Shown piece by piece: positions 1-13,690 of a stretch of 64,000 nt of DNA; the stretch's first letter is position 1; each line of letters starts with the position of its first letter. Location: positions 806,001-870,000 of the forward strand of contig JAJKFH010000948.1 of assembly GCA_023333565.1 (NCBI GenBank). Direction: 5' to 3'. Below the pieces are notes generated by a model. That model saw nothing but the letters and a program-made list of their open reading frames with translations, did not search any database and was not told where the DNA came from. This DNA is from Puffinus mauretanicus (lineage: Eukaryota; Chordata; Aves; Procellariiformes; Procellariidae). The translations under genes and the position numbers were made by a program.

Positions 1-1262
1 CCGTTGGCAGGATTGGTTTTTTTGTTTGTTTGTTTTCTGACAAATAATTCCTTATTTTTTCTGTAAGACTCTTCTTTCTCTATGTTTTTCTCTCCTAGTG
101 CTGAAGTCATTTGCTACTTCCGGTCCAGGACACAGGGTGACCACCTGCAATGATGAGGAAGGAACGTACTGTATGTACATTAAAGTTCTACATAAGTAGC
201 TACATTTCAGCAATCACTTAAAAACTGATGTATTTGAAAGTTATGAAAAGTTATGAAAAAGATTTGTTTATAGGAAACAGGACTGGAATCTGATTTGGGA
301 AGCCAAACAATATGCTGTCTTTTTCTGGTTTGAAAATAGCCCATAAAGGTATCCCTTTAAGTCTCAGTAGCTCCCGCCCCAGTTCATCCTCCTCTCTGCA
401 AGGCAAATATTGCGCGCATGCGGTATTTTGTGTTTGTAATCTCAAGCTACAGACCTGGATTTTTTTTTTATCATCTAAAATATTCTGGTTTGGAGATATG
501 GATCACTGCATTTCTATAACAAAATTGGATTGAGAAAGGTCAAAAAAGCTTTACGTCTTTTCATTTGCTGTCTGTACTATTTTTCATTAGGATTTATTAA
601 GGGCAATGCATACTTTTGCAAAGGTAGCAGTGTCCTCGGTAAGAAGGCTGCTGAATTTGTCCATTAATAGCAAAGGATGGAACAGGAGCTTCATGTTTGA
701 GTTGCAAAATACGTTGCCATTCTGTGCCATGAACGTTCTGCAAGGCACTGTCGCTTTCTGTAGAACACTGATTGCCTGGTAGAGTGTGCTTTTGCCTTTC
801 GCCATGTTAACAGGTAGGGGTAAAGGTTAGTACTTTTCCTCATAGAGACCCCTTGCTGGGAATCTCCAGAAGTGGTAATTATTTATGGAGTAAATTATCT
901 CATACTAGTATCAGAGCATGCTGAAGTTCACTAGGTGAGTACCATGCCCTCCTGCTAGCTCATCTCAGATAGACCATTCCTTGGCATCTCTTAACTCTCG
1001 TAGCCTTACACTGTAAATTCCATGTCAGTTTCTGTCTCTGTTTCCTTTCCTGCCAACATCTCGTCAAATTGTTCTATAAAAGGATAGGGACTTTTGTTAA
1101 TGGTCTGGCAATTCTTTCTGAGGCGTTGTCTTTTCAGTCAGCAATTTTTAAATGCCAGTTTGTGGTTGCAGTGGACTCTCTGGCTTCTTGTCCTTCAAGC
1201 GATTTTTTTTTTCTTTTTTTTTTTTTTTCTTTCTCTTCCCCCCCCGCAACTTCTTTCTACAG
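1..1262. other. Non-coding sequence ending in a strong splice-acceptor-like tract
   Basis: No credible gene is visible. The stretch is AT-rich with short chance frames only. Its last 60 bases (about 1201-1262) are almost pure pyrimidine, with long T runs, then a C run, ending in CTACAG. This is the usual layout of a vertebrate 3' splice site, so the stretch is probably the 3' part of an intron of a plus-strand gene that starts outside the window. Confidence 0.35.
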
Positions 1263-1430
1263 CTGGTTGGTGACAGATCACTCATGTCTACCAATCTGGA
1301 TGACTTTTCCAGTCCTACTCCACCCAGACAATATGTTTCTCCTGTAATACATCCAGCACATATTGTTGCTATGCACCAATCAGCTACAGGGCTGGATCAT
1401 TCTGGAGCTTCTGGCAACATCTGTTATTGA
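1263..1430 (+). CDS. Candidate terminal coding exon of an unrecognised host gene
   Basis: Directly after the CTACAG acceptor an open frame of 55 codons runs to a TGA at 1428-1430. The predicted tail is hydrophilic and rich in Ser, Pro, Thr and His, with a DDFSSPTPPRQY stretch and the C-terminus GNICY. It has no membrane segment or recognisable domain. Codon phase 0 at 1263 gives the only frame that looks protein-like; the other frame crossing the region runs back into the polypyrimidine tract. An AT-rich tail with an AATAAA at 1529-1534 follows, as expected of a 3' UTR. I do not recognise the protein and give no function. It could be a chance open frame: the exon is short and the upstream exons lie outside the window. 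Confidence 0.4.
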   Translation: MVGDRSLMSTNLDDFSSPTPPRQYVSPVIHPAHIVAMHQSATGLDHSGASGNICY

Positions 1431-2590
1431 AGGGTCCCTGACAAGTACAGAAGAGCTGCTTTAATCTTATTTAAAAGAAAAAAATTATATATAATATATA
1501 TATAAATATATATTATGTAAATATATAAAATAAATAGAAAAGAGCCTTATATATCTCTCAGCTCTATCATCTTCATCCAATAATATCCTGCATAGTTCCT
1601 CCAAGAAGGCAAGGTTTCTCTCTGTTTAAACTATGATAGCACTGTGCAGACATGGGATCAACCAAATCTCTGTGTTGTCATCTTCCTTAGCTTAGAAATA
1701 ACGATGGGACTACTTGATGGTTTTTGTGGGAAGACTAGAAATCTGTGAAACAGCTGGTTGCAGAACTGTTTTTGTTGAACGCTACTGTCTGTACTCCATG
1801 CTAATCCTCCTTCAGAACAAAATTTGGGCATGCCTCTTCTGGGATTTCATTTTGCAGATCAAAGTGAGAGTTGATTCAGGTACAGATGCCATTTTCCTAA
1901 GCACATAAACTCTAGATTTGTTCGTGATGGACTAGTATGGTGCACTTCTCAACTAATCTATCAGTGAATTCAGGAACAGGATGCTGAGGACTTTGGTTTT
2001 GCCTTCATTCCTGAAGTGACTTTAGCATTTATTAGTGTGTTACATATTGCAACCTCGCATATAACTTTCTTCACCATTTATTAAAATACAATGTATCTCA
2101 ATAAGTTTCAAAACAGCAATACCTTAGCAAAGGGGAAGCATACCCAAGCATATTAATGTTAGGTGGAAGGAAATGATGATCTGATGAATGACTGAGTTAC
2201 CTATCTGTCATGAGCTGACCTTCCTGCTCTTGGGAAAAAGATGCATGACTTCTTTTACTTAAATCTTTCTGTAAATATTGTGAGAAGGAGCTGGAAATAC
2301 AAAAAGTTAATGTTGTTATATGGGTGCAATTGCAATAGAGAAGAAAAAGGTAAAAATACCAGAAAAGACTCATAGCTGGGTTCTGCAAAGCAGTTATGTG
2401 ACTAGGCCCAGGTCCACTAAGTGTGTGGGTACCTAAATGGGAATGCAGTACTAAATATTTTTATATCCCTCCTACAGCCAGCCCACAGAAAATAGTGGGA
2501 AGAGGCGTGTATGTAGAGGCATTGTCCTTTCTGGGACTTGGCCTCTCCTCTTGGGGATGTGCCCCCGATTTCCAGCCCTGGTGCCCTGGG
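1431..2590 (+). other. Possible 3' UTR and flanking sequence
   Basis: After the candidate stop codon comes an (AT)-rich patch at about 1485-1535 containing AATAAA, then about 1 kb of low-CpG sequence of 3'-UTR-like composition. No gene or known repeat is recognised. The end of any transcript cannot be placed from sequence alone. Confidence 0.25.
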
Positions 2591-2765
2591 AGGTAATGAT
2601 TACTTGGGAAGACAAACGCCATCACTCCGAATGTCCCCCCCTTCCTTCTTCTTCCCCCAGCTTTATATGCTGAGCATGATGTCATATGGTATGGAATATC
2701 CCTTTGGCCAGTTGGGGTCAGCTGTCCCGGCTATGTCCGCTCCCAGCTTCTTGCACCAACACAGT
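2591..2765 (-). repeat. Fragment of an ERV-L-like LTR
   Basis: This stretch matches the central part of the two solo LTRs at 32.0 and 44.2 kb. Shared segments are the GGGAAGACAAACGCCATCAC block, the C-rich run, CTTTATATGCTGAGCATGA and the CCCTTTGG..CAGTTGGGGTCAGCTG block. The LTR ends are missing. Sequence at 2480-2590 differs from the solo LTRs, so this is either a truncated copy or another subfamily. Read on the minus strand, it keeps the TATAAA-like box. Confidence 0.75.
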
Positions 2766-5700
2766 TCTTGTTTGGTTTGGGGTTTTTTTTTGGTTGGTTC
2801 TTTTTGAAAGGAAATGTTATACAATTATTTAAGTAAGTATTCCTTCTGCCTGTGTTAATTTAAGACAATAGTAAACTATGAGTGATCTTTAAATTGTCTC
2901 CTTTCATCTCATCTCAATTTCATAGATCCTAGTGCACTTTTTCTTTCAATTCTCATGTTCTCACTGTTATTCTTTTATGTTTTTTGCCTTCCTTGTGATG
3001 CTGTCACACTCCACGTTCTCTACTCAATTTTTATTTATATATGTATTTTTTATTATTTGGCTATTATTTGCCTTTGAAGCTTTGAATTAAGGTTCCACTT
3101 TTGTGCTGCTTTTATAACTTTTTTTCCCTGGAAGGAACTATAGCTCATTTATCATCAGTTTCTTACTGATTTTTTTTTTCCATTTCAGAAGGTTATTTCT
3201 CTGAAAAAAACAAGGCATATGTTTGCATATATTGCTATTCACATTATTCAAGCTGGTGGGCATTATTATTTTCAGCTATTGATTAAATCCTTTTTGTAAG
3301 TAGTTCCTCTGGATATATTTGGTGTGATGAAGTACTGTCTAATTATGATGCGGGGTTTGATCCTTCATACTGCTTGTTTTGTTCAGAAGACTTTGATCAT
3401 CTTATTTTTAACTGATTAATTAAATTATAATTACAATTTACAATTGTATGCCATCAGCAAATTTATGAGCACAAGACCCTAGAAAATCTTTACCCTAGGG
3501 GAAATTGTTGTTGGTTTTTTTCTTCTGGTTTTCTGTATGTGTTATGTTTGTTGTTTGTTTGTGTGTTTGTTTTGTTTTCTTCCTAGGGGGTATAACTGGT
3601 TATGCAATGTGGACGGCATCTTGCCCTAGGCTGATTTTAGGTTTGGGAATGGGATTATCATATGTTCCCTGAGCAGAAGGGCTTCTGCTTGACAGTAGCT
3701 GACAGCCTAGTAGTAAATTCCAGCTCCGTTATGAGTACAAGCCTTTTTGTGAAAAGAGGCTGAGGAAGTGGCAGTTTTGAGTGTATGACTTGTCTGACAA
3801 ACACACATTTAGTTTAGCTTTACAAAAATACATTTGGATATGTAAATGAAGGCTATCTGGAGCCAACTCTAAGCTGCTTTCTGGATGTTATGCAAGGTTT
3901 ACTGCAGTGATTACTGAGCATTTCCACAGAAGGGTAGCAATTACCGCTGCAACCCTCACATTAGATGACACATACACAAATAGAGAAATACTGGAAGAGA
4001 AAAATAAACCTAGTCTGAACAATACCCACAGATTAAAACTTCTATGAGCAGCGCATAATGAGGGGATCAGTGAAAATAAGGTGTTAGACCTTTAATGTAA
4101 AGGATTTCCAGTACCCACTTGATGAGTATAGGACAGCTGTGGAAGGGGACAGATGTCTGGAAGTTCGGGATGCGAAAGCAAAGCACACCTCACCTGAGAG
4201 ATGTTAGGGCGTGGGTACTGGCTCCTCTGTGCAGTCTGTGTGCCTTCCCATTCCTCTGGCTGTACTTCTCTTGCAGGAGCAGTGTGTTTCTGATCAGATT
4301 TACAGCTGAAAGATGACAGGATGGATAGGAATCAGGGCTGCAGGAAACAGCCCATCACCTGCACTCGTGCGCTTCCCTACAATTCTTAACCTCAATTGAA
4401 GAAGACTGGGAAGGAAGGAAATGGGGGACATAAGGGTGTCGTAGACTCTTCTTCTGAGCCAGGCTAGCTAGAAACGAAGGGATCAGTTGGTCCGTGTATG
4501 CTAGCAGCCTTCCAAGGAAGGGCTGGGGAAAGGTCTGTGCTGGAAGCAGAAGGATTCTTTGATCCGAGTGAGTAGGCTATGTAGATACACCAGGTACAAA
4601 AGCAGTTCCCTTCCTGCGCAAGTGCTGGAGATGAGTTTATTGCTCTGTCTTAAGTACTAGCTGTGCTTTCGTTCAGTGTGCTGAACAACATGTCTTAGTG
4701 GTTATTATTTGACTTCTTCCCAGATGTATCCTTGAAGATCACCACTGTGCTTTTTCAGACTTTTTATATACTTCAGGGAAGTAATTATTTTCTTGTGATG
4801 CTAGGGACAGGAGGACGGAGGAAAATTTGGGTGTTTCCATTTTTTTCCCCTTAAAATGAAATTAAGTTTTGATTTCTGCTGAAGTTAATACATTTAATTA
4901 AGTCTGTTTTTAAACATAATCCCATCCATTAATTTAGAAATGAAAAATGCAAATCAAACAAAAATTTCATTTCTAAATTTCTCTCATATTTTTCCAAAAC
5001 CAGAATTTCATATTTGGCAACTGAATTTGAGGTGGGGGGGGAGTCATGTCTGTTAGCCACTGGCTTTTTTTACAGCTTCTTGGGTGATACTTCTAGAAAG
5101 TTGGGGGGAAATTAGTAACAGGGGATTGGATTAGAATGGAATAGTCTTTCTTCAGATGCAACATGCACTTAGAAATTATGTAAAATTGAGGGGCTATAAC
5201 TCTGTGACAGTAGGAGACTGGATACAGAGATTTAAGCAGTAAATCTTTTTCTGAGAAAAATCTAATTCTGAACTATTTACAGTGACTAATTTATTTTTCT
5301 CAATTTTAATTACATACTTTTTTTTTAAATGCTCTCAGACAGTGAAAGCCTTGAGACATCTCACTTGTGCTTAGCCTTTTGCAGAGGATACAAACTAATC
5401 AGGTGAGACAACTGAAATAAAGGGATGAAGAGAAGATATGGCCCATTAAGCAACTGGACAATGTAAGTGTTGCGAGCTCATCCAAGGAGCGTACTCATCT
5501 GGCTGAGCGAATAAATGTAGCTGCTGCACCTATAAAGGCACTGCTGCATCTAGTTTGCCATCCTGAAACATGCCACCCTCTCTGCAGATTTCGTAAGATG
5601 TGTGTGCACAGCATCAATAGGTTCAGTTCATGGTCTGATGTCTTCACACAAACCACACCTTTCTCAGCGGTTTAAGTTGATATACTGCACTGTGAACCAG

Positions 5701-8700
5701 AGCAACCAAGTCATGCATTTCCATCTGTTGTGGTGTGATAACCTCTATAGAAGGATGATGTGGAGAGTTAGGGGTGGTGATGATAGATTAAACCATTCCT
5801 GCTAGGTTTGTCAAAGTTCATCTGTCAGAACCCCAATTCATGAGTCTAAAAGGCTCTCTTCTTTAAAAACAAAAAAACCCCACCATGTGCCTGTTCAAGC
5901 CTTGCTGCACATTTCTATGAGCTCTTGTCTGCTCATGCACGTAAAACTGGACACATTGGAATCATGATATCATGTTCTCTGATGTACAAGTTGGGCATGA
6001 AAAAATCTGTTCATACTAATTAAAAAGTGTTTTAAATGGAGCTTGATATTACAAATGGGTTTATATGAGATTACATTGGGAAAAAGCAGAGGACCAGACT
6101 TGCTGACCTGAAAATGCTTCTGAGGATGGTTTGAAGAGTCAGTGTCACCTGAATAATCAGTTTTCCCATTTCATTTATATAGTTCAGTTACTTGCATACA
6201 TGTATGTCCTTGGGTCATACGAACATTTTTTTCTCCTTCAAGTATCAGCTTGTTAAGAATTAACACCATACACAGTTTTCACTTCTGTTTTTTAAGAAAT
6301 GTTTACCAGCTTTTTAATATTCCTGAGCCCTCCTCTTTCAATACGCTGTCCCAAACCTTACCATTTGTTCAGGTGTAGCCCAGCTTTCCTTTTACGTCTC
6401 AAAACTTTCTTCAGCAGCTCTTTTTCACTTCTATTGAAAAATGTAGTCAGAAACATTAGATGGTTCCCAGATGGCTTGTTTTTTTTCCCCAACAGAAACA
6501 TAAACCCCATAGCTGCTGTAGCTCTAGAAAGAGTGCATCAAAAAACTCGAATTTGCAGCACAGCTTCAGGGAGAGGGAAAGATATACCTTTGAACTGTGC
6601 AACATCGGTGGCCAGGGCTTCCTATTGTCTTCAGCCTGGATGCAGCTGGATCAGCTACTTGTTTTACATTTCTATAGGAAGTAGCCCTCCCCCCACTCTT
6701 TTAGCGCTAAGCAGCAGCTTGGACCTTTCATGAGAAATGTAAGCCAAATGCTCAGTTGAACTGAAAAAGCATCTGGGAGAGCCTGTGGTGGCAGAGTAGA
6801 CCTCCCACCTTCTTTCCCTGTGGCCCCAGTGGAGCCTCAGCAGCCGTTTGCCTTCATGTTCTGCTGAAACAGGCAAGCCGGAGCTGCAGAATGCTACCGG
6901 GGAGCTCTTCCATGGGAAATGGGAAGAACAGCTGAGTGGGAATCTGTGCAACAGGCGGGGAGAGAAGATGTGAAGCAAAGACAAGAGGGAGGCAGGAGAC
7001 ACAAAGTTTAAGTAACGTTTCAAATAGTTCTTTTGAGAAGGTGGTGATTTTGGGGCTTTCTCTGCTCTGAAAGCGTTTACAGCAACAAAGTGCTTTGTAG
7101 TTTATTTCAAGATACAAACTGAACTGAATGACCAGCTTATTCACTGTGACTCACTTTAACCACGTCTAACCAAGATTTTCCAGAGATCATTTTTGTATTC
7201 TCTCTGTAGTAAGATTTTACATTGACTTACACATATTTTCAACAATGCTCCCTTGCCATGAGAAAGATGTCTGCTCATCCTGTTTCCTAAATAAATGCCA
7301 TTATTTTATTTCATACTTGTGCCTGTGAGTCTAATATTTAATACAGTTTAATTCTCCTCACAGTGAGACAAATAGCCTCAAAGAAATGAATAAAAATGAC
7401 CCTAAATCTTATATTCTTGCTAAGTAGTTCTTTCTTCAAAAACTTCTGCCAACAAAAGCTAAACCCCAATGTCTACACTGACTTTCCCATTCCTTAAAGA
7501 TAGATACCATAAGTGGCTTTTTGTATAAATAACGATTAATTCAAAAGAGGTAGTGGATTGTTTGAAGCACAGGTGTCATGGGTTAAAACGACTGGAAACC
7601 ATTCCTTATTGCATGATACTCTAAAAGGGTCTGCATGAATTAATTTCATTGTAGATATCAAAGTGCCTTGGCTGCAAAAAACCTTTACAGCTGTGTTTAG
7701 GTAGAGTTAAAATAACACTGTCCATCTGTGCTGTACTTTAATGTAATTTGACCAGCTAGTAAAACTGGAAGTACCTTATTAGAAACATATCAGTGTATAT
7801 CTACACAACTTTTCCAGAAATACCGAGGAAGATTTGTTTGATAAGATACTGCATTAGCTTTTCTTCATAAAACCAAAAAACAATCCCCTTCATTCCCTCA
7901 GTCTGCTTTTTAGAAGAAAATATGTCTGTCTTGTGGGAGGATGTGGATACCTCTTGCCTCTTTTTTTTTTTTGTTTTCCTTTTACTTCTCAGTAAACCAG
8001 AATACATGTGAAGATATTTAGTGCCCTCCCACCCCCACCCCACCAAATGCTTCATAACCTGCCCTGTATCGAAAAGCGCAGACAGGTTTAAAACAGGTTT
8101 CTTGCATAGTACAGTTCCTGTACAGTCCTACTGTAGCCCTCTGGGCTGTGCATCAAAATCCACTCTGTCCTTCTCAGCTGCTCTGTTCTGAGAGAGCAAA
8201 GCTATCGTACTCTTGTCAATCTTTGTGAAAATGGTTGAATCACTAGTTGAGGCTTATGAAAGATAAGTTTAAGTCTGAAAATGTATGGATAATAAGTATG
8301 TATGCATGTACCGGTGCATGTTTTTTGCATGTGTGGTGTTTTTTGTTGTTGGGGTTTTTTTTGTGGTTTGGTGTTTTTTTTTTTTCCATTTGCCTCCATC
8401 AGTTTGGTGTTGTGGTTAGTTCATTCATCTGCAGAATTAGAAAGCGAGTCATTATATTTTCGGGAAGTGGAGTTTTCATGTCATGGCATGTAAGGTCTAA
8501 TGAAATTGAAAAGTACAATTTAAGATCCTTTAAAGACAGATTTAGATACGTTTTCTTTGTGGCAGCCTTGCAGATTAAGGAGAACTTGCTGCATTTTTGT
8601 TTGTAATTGGAATAAAGGAATTCATTAGACAGCTTAGTTGCTAAAAATGCTAATGTACCCTTAGTAAGGGTGGCCAACAAAAAGACAGACTTCAAGAGCT

Positions 8701-11700
8701 GAAGCAAAATACTCCCGTGTAAAAGAAAGGTAGTTTGGGGAAGGCACTGCAGAAAAGTGCTAATACAAATGAAAGGTCTTGACTGTGCTCCTAACATGAA
8801 GATTTTCCAAGTTGTGTTGCTGTGGCTGTAAGCAGTGCACAGCCACAGGTAAATAGGTATGTAGTGAGCATTTTAAACAACAATTGTGGACTCTGTATAT
8901 TCATAAAAATGCATATAACTATGGAAGGCAAAGAAAATAGTACTTCTGACTTCATTGACTAAGGCAGAATAGTAAATTCAACTGGTATCACAGTGCGTGA
9001 GAATATTAAGGGTCAGCATTGATCAGCTTTTCTTATTATATGAGATTTTTTTTTTTAAATTAATGACATTCATTTAAACTAGAAATTGAAAAAGATCCGC
9101 TCGATTATTGTTATTAAAACTTAAAATCAAGCCTCAAGACTAAGAATTAGAAACACACTGCCACATAGGCCATCAGAGGGAAGACACTGCTTGAGGCATA
9201 CTTGCTGAAAGCCTATAAATTTTTCTTCAAGAATTGCTAGAATTTCACAAAAGCAGTAATAGCACGTAGTGAATTTTAAAAGTTTAAATGCAGTTCTGTC
9301 TGCTGTGGCTGGCGAATCACAAGCAATCATACTCTTATTTTCAGCTTAGATGCAGTTGCTGGTCTTACAATGGTTGTAACTTACTGCGATGCTATTTTAT
9401 GTAACCAGATAAAAAGGTGTCACTTTATGATCTCAAAGATGCATTCTTATCAGGTTGTCCCTTTTGTCTTAGGATTTTTTTTCTTTCTGCAAAAGCTTTC
9501 TGCTTTTTTTTCTTCCATTTGTTACTTCCATATTATCTCTTGTCAAAGAGAATAAAGCGCATTTCTGCTGATATATTAGGAAACGGCAAGATAGGATATA
9601 TTAGGAAATGCAGAGAGCTTTGAGAAATATTATAAAAAAAAATACAGAAGTCACAAGCCTCTTAAATGCTGGGTTTTTTCCCCCCAAATGATAACAATTC
9701 TGTTTCTCTACCCTGTAGGAATCTTCTCTATAACAGAATAAGAAAAATGTTACATTTATATTGGGTTGTGTTTTTTTTTTTTTGGTCTAAGCTGAAAAAA
9801 ACTATTCTATTCTCAGTTTGACATTAGAGAGCAAAGATACTAATCTATGTTTAACTCCATGGTTTGGATTCATGTTAACTTACAATTCTGGAATAGTTCA
9901 TAGATCAGCAAGCACTTGAATTGAGATCCAGTTGTGGGATATTGCAGGTATCAGGACAACACTACCAGATTATTTTCTGGCCTCCTCCGTTTCTTATGGT
10001 TTGTACTTCAAAATAACTTATGTTCCATTATTATATCCTATGTAAGGTTGTAGCAAGCGCAGTATGGAGTTGGGAGATTGCGATACCCTGCCTGTGCTAT
10101 TGCTTGTGTGTTTCTTACCCTCGGGTGTTTCCAAGGGAGACTTAAGTTGACATGACTGCAGGGAAAGTTTTTCCAGTACCAACGTTATTCCTAAGTATAC
10201 TGGTAGTTTTTTGTACCGTCTTTACAGTGAAACGTACCCTCTGTGTCTCTGAGCTGCTCTTCTCTACTTGGTGAATTCACCCAAGGAACCTGATAAATTT
10301 TCATGGGGTTGTTGCTTTTAATGAACATTCAACAGCATGAGTAAGGATTGCATTTTTAGGAGTTTAAATTTGTGCTGTTTCTATCAGTAAAGATACACTT
10401 TAGTTCGCTTCTTCCCAACACAATATTAGTCATTTGAAAAAGCGAATGACATAAAAACCTGGAGATTATTAGCAGGAAAAATGTCCTGAGCAGAAGTAAA
10501 AAAAAAAAAACCAAAACCCCAACATTTCCACTAGCACTAATTGCTAGTAAAATATTGTAGCTAGTAAAGCCTAATTTGAAATTCTGGGTACAGTAGAATT
10601 GTCTTGTTGTTTTAGGGAAAAAGAGACAAAGCACATCTATAAAATTCAACTGCAAATGTTTTCCCGTGCTGCCTCATTGATTCACAATATCTTGCTGTGC
10701 ATCCTTTATGATTAGGGGTTTACGAACCATGCAGGTCACAGCATTATTCTCAGCTTTGGTTAATTCCTCTCTGCTGAGGGCCCTGGATATGCCGTATAGC
10801 AAAATCCTTGGGCTCTTCAACACCAAGAGATTTCTACAGCACCTTTGTGTGTTCATGTTATAATCTTAAGCAGAAACATAATCAGCATATCTGCTGGGGT
10901 ATTCAGTTTTAGTTTTCAGTGTGCTTCCATCATGTCTTGAAACTTTTGACTGCACCATAAAAAATGCTAGGAGAAGGGAAGCTGAAGACATTGGCAGCTG
11001 TTTAGTTTTCTGTTGAATCTTTCAACCCAGAAAGGTGTTAGAGGGAGTTAACTTTGGACCGCGCTGCGAGCTCACTAGCAGAATGTTACTGCTAAAATCA
11101 TCAGCAATAAAGAGGCCAAATTCACAAAAACTGTATTGTTAACAGGCCATTAAAGTTGACAGGAGCCATATTTATTTTTCTTGGCTCTGCTCTTTCAGGC
11201 TGTCTGCAAAATTCAAGTGAATGACACTCTGAGATGATTTAGGCTGTTGTTGTACAAAGCTGATTTAATATTTAGCCTTTCACTTTCCAGGTCCCTTTCT
11301 CTTCCCATCCCTGCTGCCCCCAGCACACAGACCATTGCTACCACCATGGGATGCTGTTGCCCTGTTAGTTGTGCTTTTTTTTGTTGGTTTTTTGGTAACT
11401 GCTCTGTGAACTGTTCCATGGAATTAGATTATTTTAAAAATGACCAAGCAAGCAGCCAACGTTCACTCTCCATTTTTTGGGACAGACTCTGTATTCTGTG
11501 CTGCTTATTACTGAAGCCATAATAACCATTCCTTCCTTTTCTGTGTTTCTGAATGGAAGAGATTCCTGCTAAGGAGTGATGCAGATCTGGATAATAGCAT
11601 GCTACTTGTTCTGTTATGTGCAACAACTCTCTTGTCACAGGACACGCGTGTACTGAAGGTTCATGCTGTTCTCCATCAGGGATTTATGTAATACTGAAAA

Positions 11701-13199
11701 TTATAAATATGGATGCTATAGTATTCTAGCTCATTTTCCTAAAGGCTGAAGTTAAATGTCTGTGTATCATTTAGCTTGAAATATCAGATCGTGTTGGTGT
11801 AGTGTTAGTACAGTGGCACTAACACAGATCCTCCAAGGTATTGGTTTGCCAAAAAGAAGAGGAAAGCTGTTCTAGCTTGGTAACTTCTCTGTTTTCCCAC
11901 TTGTATTGCATCGCATCAGCTGGTGCAGGTCTCTTCTCCTTACGTGAGGCTGCTGCCTACATACATAAAGCTCTAATTTAATAGTCTTATTGAAGTCATC
12001 AAGGGAAGACTTTGAATTTGAAAATATAAACCTAAGTGAACTAAACGCTTTGATGGTAAGTGTACAGGAAAATGAGTTCCTTCACTGAAGGGAATATCTG
12101 ATTTTCATTCGAAAATGTAGAATGTTACTAAACTTTATGGTGTGTCAGGTTGTTAGAACCAGAATTTTTTTTGTTCAGAAAGAAAAAAAAAAAAAACACA
12201 CACAAAAAACTTTATACCTACAACCAATAGCAAAGAATGGCTCTTCCCAAGGAAAAAGTGTGACATATGTTGTTCATGTTGTCTCAGCATATCAAAGCAG
12301 TGAGTATGAGCAGGTTTGTTTTTTAGAACTGTATTTGACTTTAGCAATAAAGATAACTTGTTTTGTTTGGGTGTAAAAGCCAGATTCCTATGATAAGTTG
12401 GTAACTGTCTCACCAGTTGTAACGCCCCCCCCCATCCCCCCCAAACAAATTTAACAAACAGTGTACTTAATTAATTAGAAACTTAACGGAATCAGTACTA
12501 CCTAGCAGTAGCTATGCAAATGCACAAAACCAAACCAAAGCAACCAACCAACCCTGTGGGGTTTTTGTCCTTTGTTCACTTTTTTCAATTTTTGAAAATT
12601 GAAATTTTGGGTTCTGGCTATACTAGGAAAAAATATTTTGAATGGGACAGAAATTCCACAGTGAAAGGGAGAGAAATCCTTGCTCAGAAATAACTTTTGT
12701 CACATTTGTTTATCACTATTACTTATCACATCACCAGTTACCGTCTGCTCTCAAATGACTTTTGAGTCAACATCTCTGGTGTTGCTGTCTGTTGCCTGAG
12801 TTGGCACTGGTGTTTCTTAGACTTATGCTCCTCAGCTGACAGAGTGTGGCTTTCCAAGGGTTTATTTCAACTTACAATCTCTTCACAGTTGCTAGAAGGG
12901 AAGGGGGAATGGATTATTAGCTATATTCAGCAGAGCAAATTAGAACTATGGATAAATGTTGGTGGAAGTTGTAACGAACACTGAAGGAGGGAAACCTATT
13001 GAGAAGCTGATGGTAGCTTTCAGTGGAAATTCAAAGAAGGGAAAAGGCAAGAGATAGCTCGCCAAGAGTACGTGTTGATGTTGGCCTAGGAACTCCACAA
13101 CTCATGGTTTTCAAGAGAGAAGAGGCTAAGTAACGTGCCACCAGAGCCGCATCGCTGGGTTTCTGTTTAAGCCTGTAGCAACACAGGTGTAAGCACACC
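2766..13199. other. Long non-coding stretch, no gene recognised
   Basis: I see no convincing exon, RNA gene or recent transposon here. It holds simple T/G-rich runs (about 3505-3580 and 8330-8385), a C-rich run at 12423-12442 and one strong inverted repeat at 4931-4979. Open frames are short and AT-driven. Low CpG and scattered homopolymers fit an intron or intergenic DNA. Confidence 0.5.
4931..4979. repeat. Perfect 15-bp inverted repeat with 19-nt loop
   Basis: The arms 4931-4945 (AATTTAGAAATGAAA) and 4965-4979 are exact reverse complements. The loop contains ATGCAAAT, an octamer motif of the kind bound by POU factors. It may be a small palindromic transposon remnant or chance in AT-rich DNA. 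Confidence 0.6.
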
Positions 13200-13690
13200 G
13201 GGTGACGCGTTGGCAGGCAGTGCTCAGAGTGGGACGCCGCTCTGGGGAAGGCGGCCCTGAGGAAGGCTGGCAGGAAACAAGGCTTGGTTATTGCCGCCCG
13301 CGCGGGCAGCGTGGCAGAGCTCCCGCCTGACAGCTGAGCTCACCGAGCTGGGCTGGAGCCGAGGCTGCCCCAGCACTGGCAGGGGTGCCCAAGCCCATGG
13401 ACTCTGACCACCACGGGCAGAGCCAGATGCTGCTAGCGGGCTCTGTTGGGAGACCCAGACATGGCCAGCGGTGACCCGAGCCCACGTCGGGCCTGTTGGT
13501 GTCCTGATGGCCCTGACACACAATATCTCTGCGGGAGGATGGCGCTCAGCGGGAGCCATGTGAACTAGCCCCATCGGGGTATTTTGCTTCCTTGAGTAGC
13601 AGCACCATTCAGCCCCTGCCAAGATTGGGACAGAGCGGGAAAGGGATGCTGCTGCCTCTCCTGGAGGTCCTCCAGCATAGCCACATGATT
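13200..13690. promoter_or_regulatory. CpG-rich patch (CpG-island-like)
   Basis: By hand count, 13201-13560 contains about 22 CpG dinucleotides, while most of the window has very few. GC content is visibly higher than in the flanks. A long minus-strand open frame (13224-13814, no good ATG near its start) covers it. Its Arg, Pro and Ala-rich product resembles no family I know, and GC-rich DNA makes long open frames by chance. It could be a promoter-type CpG island, an exon of an unrecognised gene or a GC-rich repeat remnant. Confidence 0.35.

Noticed and set aside
6299..7144. Several overlapping open frames on both strands near 6.3-7.1 kb
   Set aside because: Low-complexity Ser/Phe/Leu-rich products from pyrimidine-rich DNA, in conflicting frames, with no domain or splice evidence.
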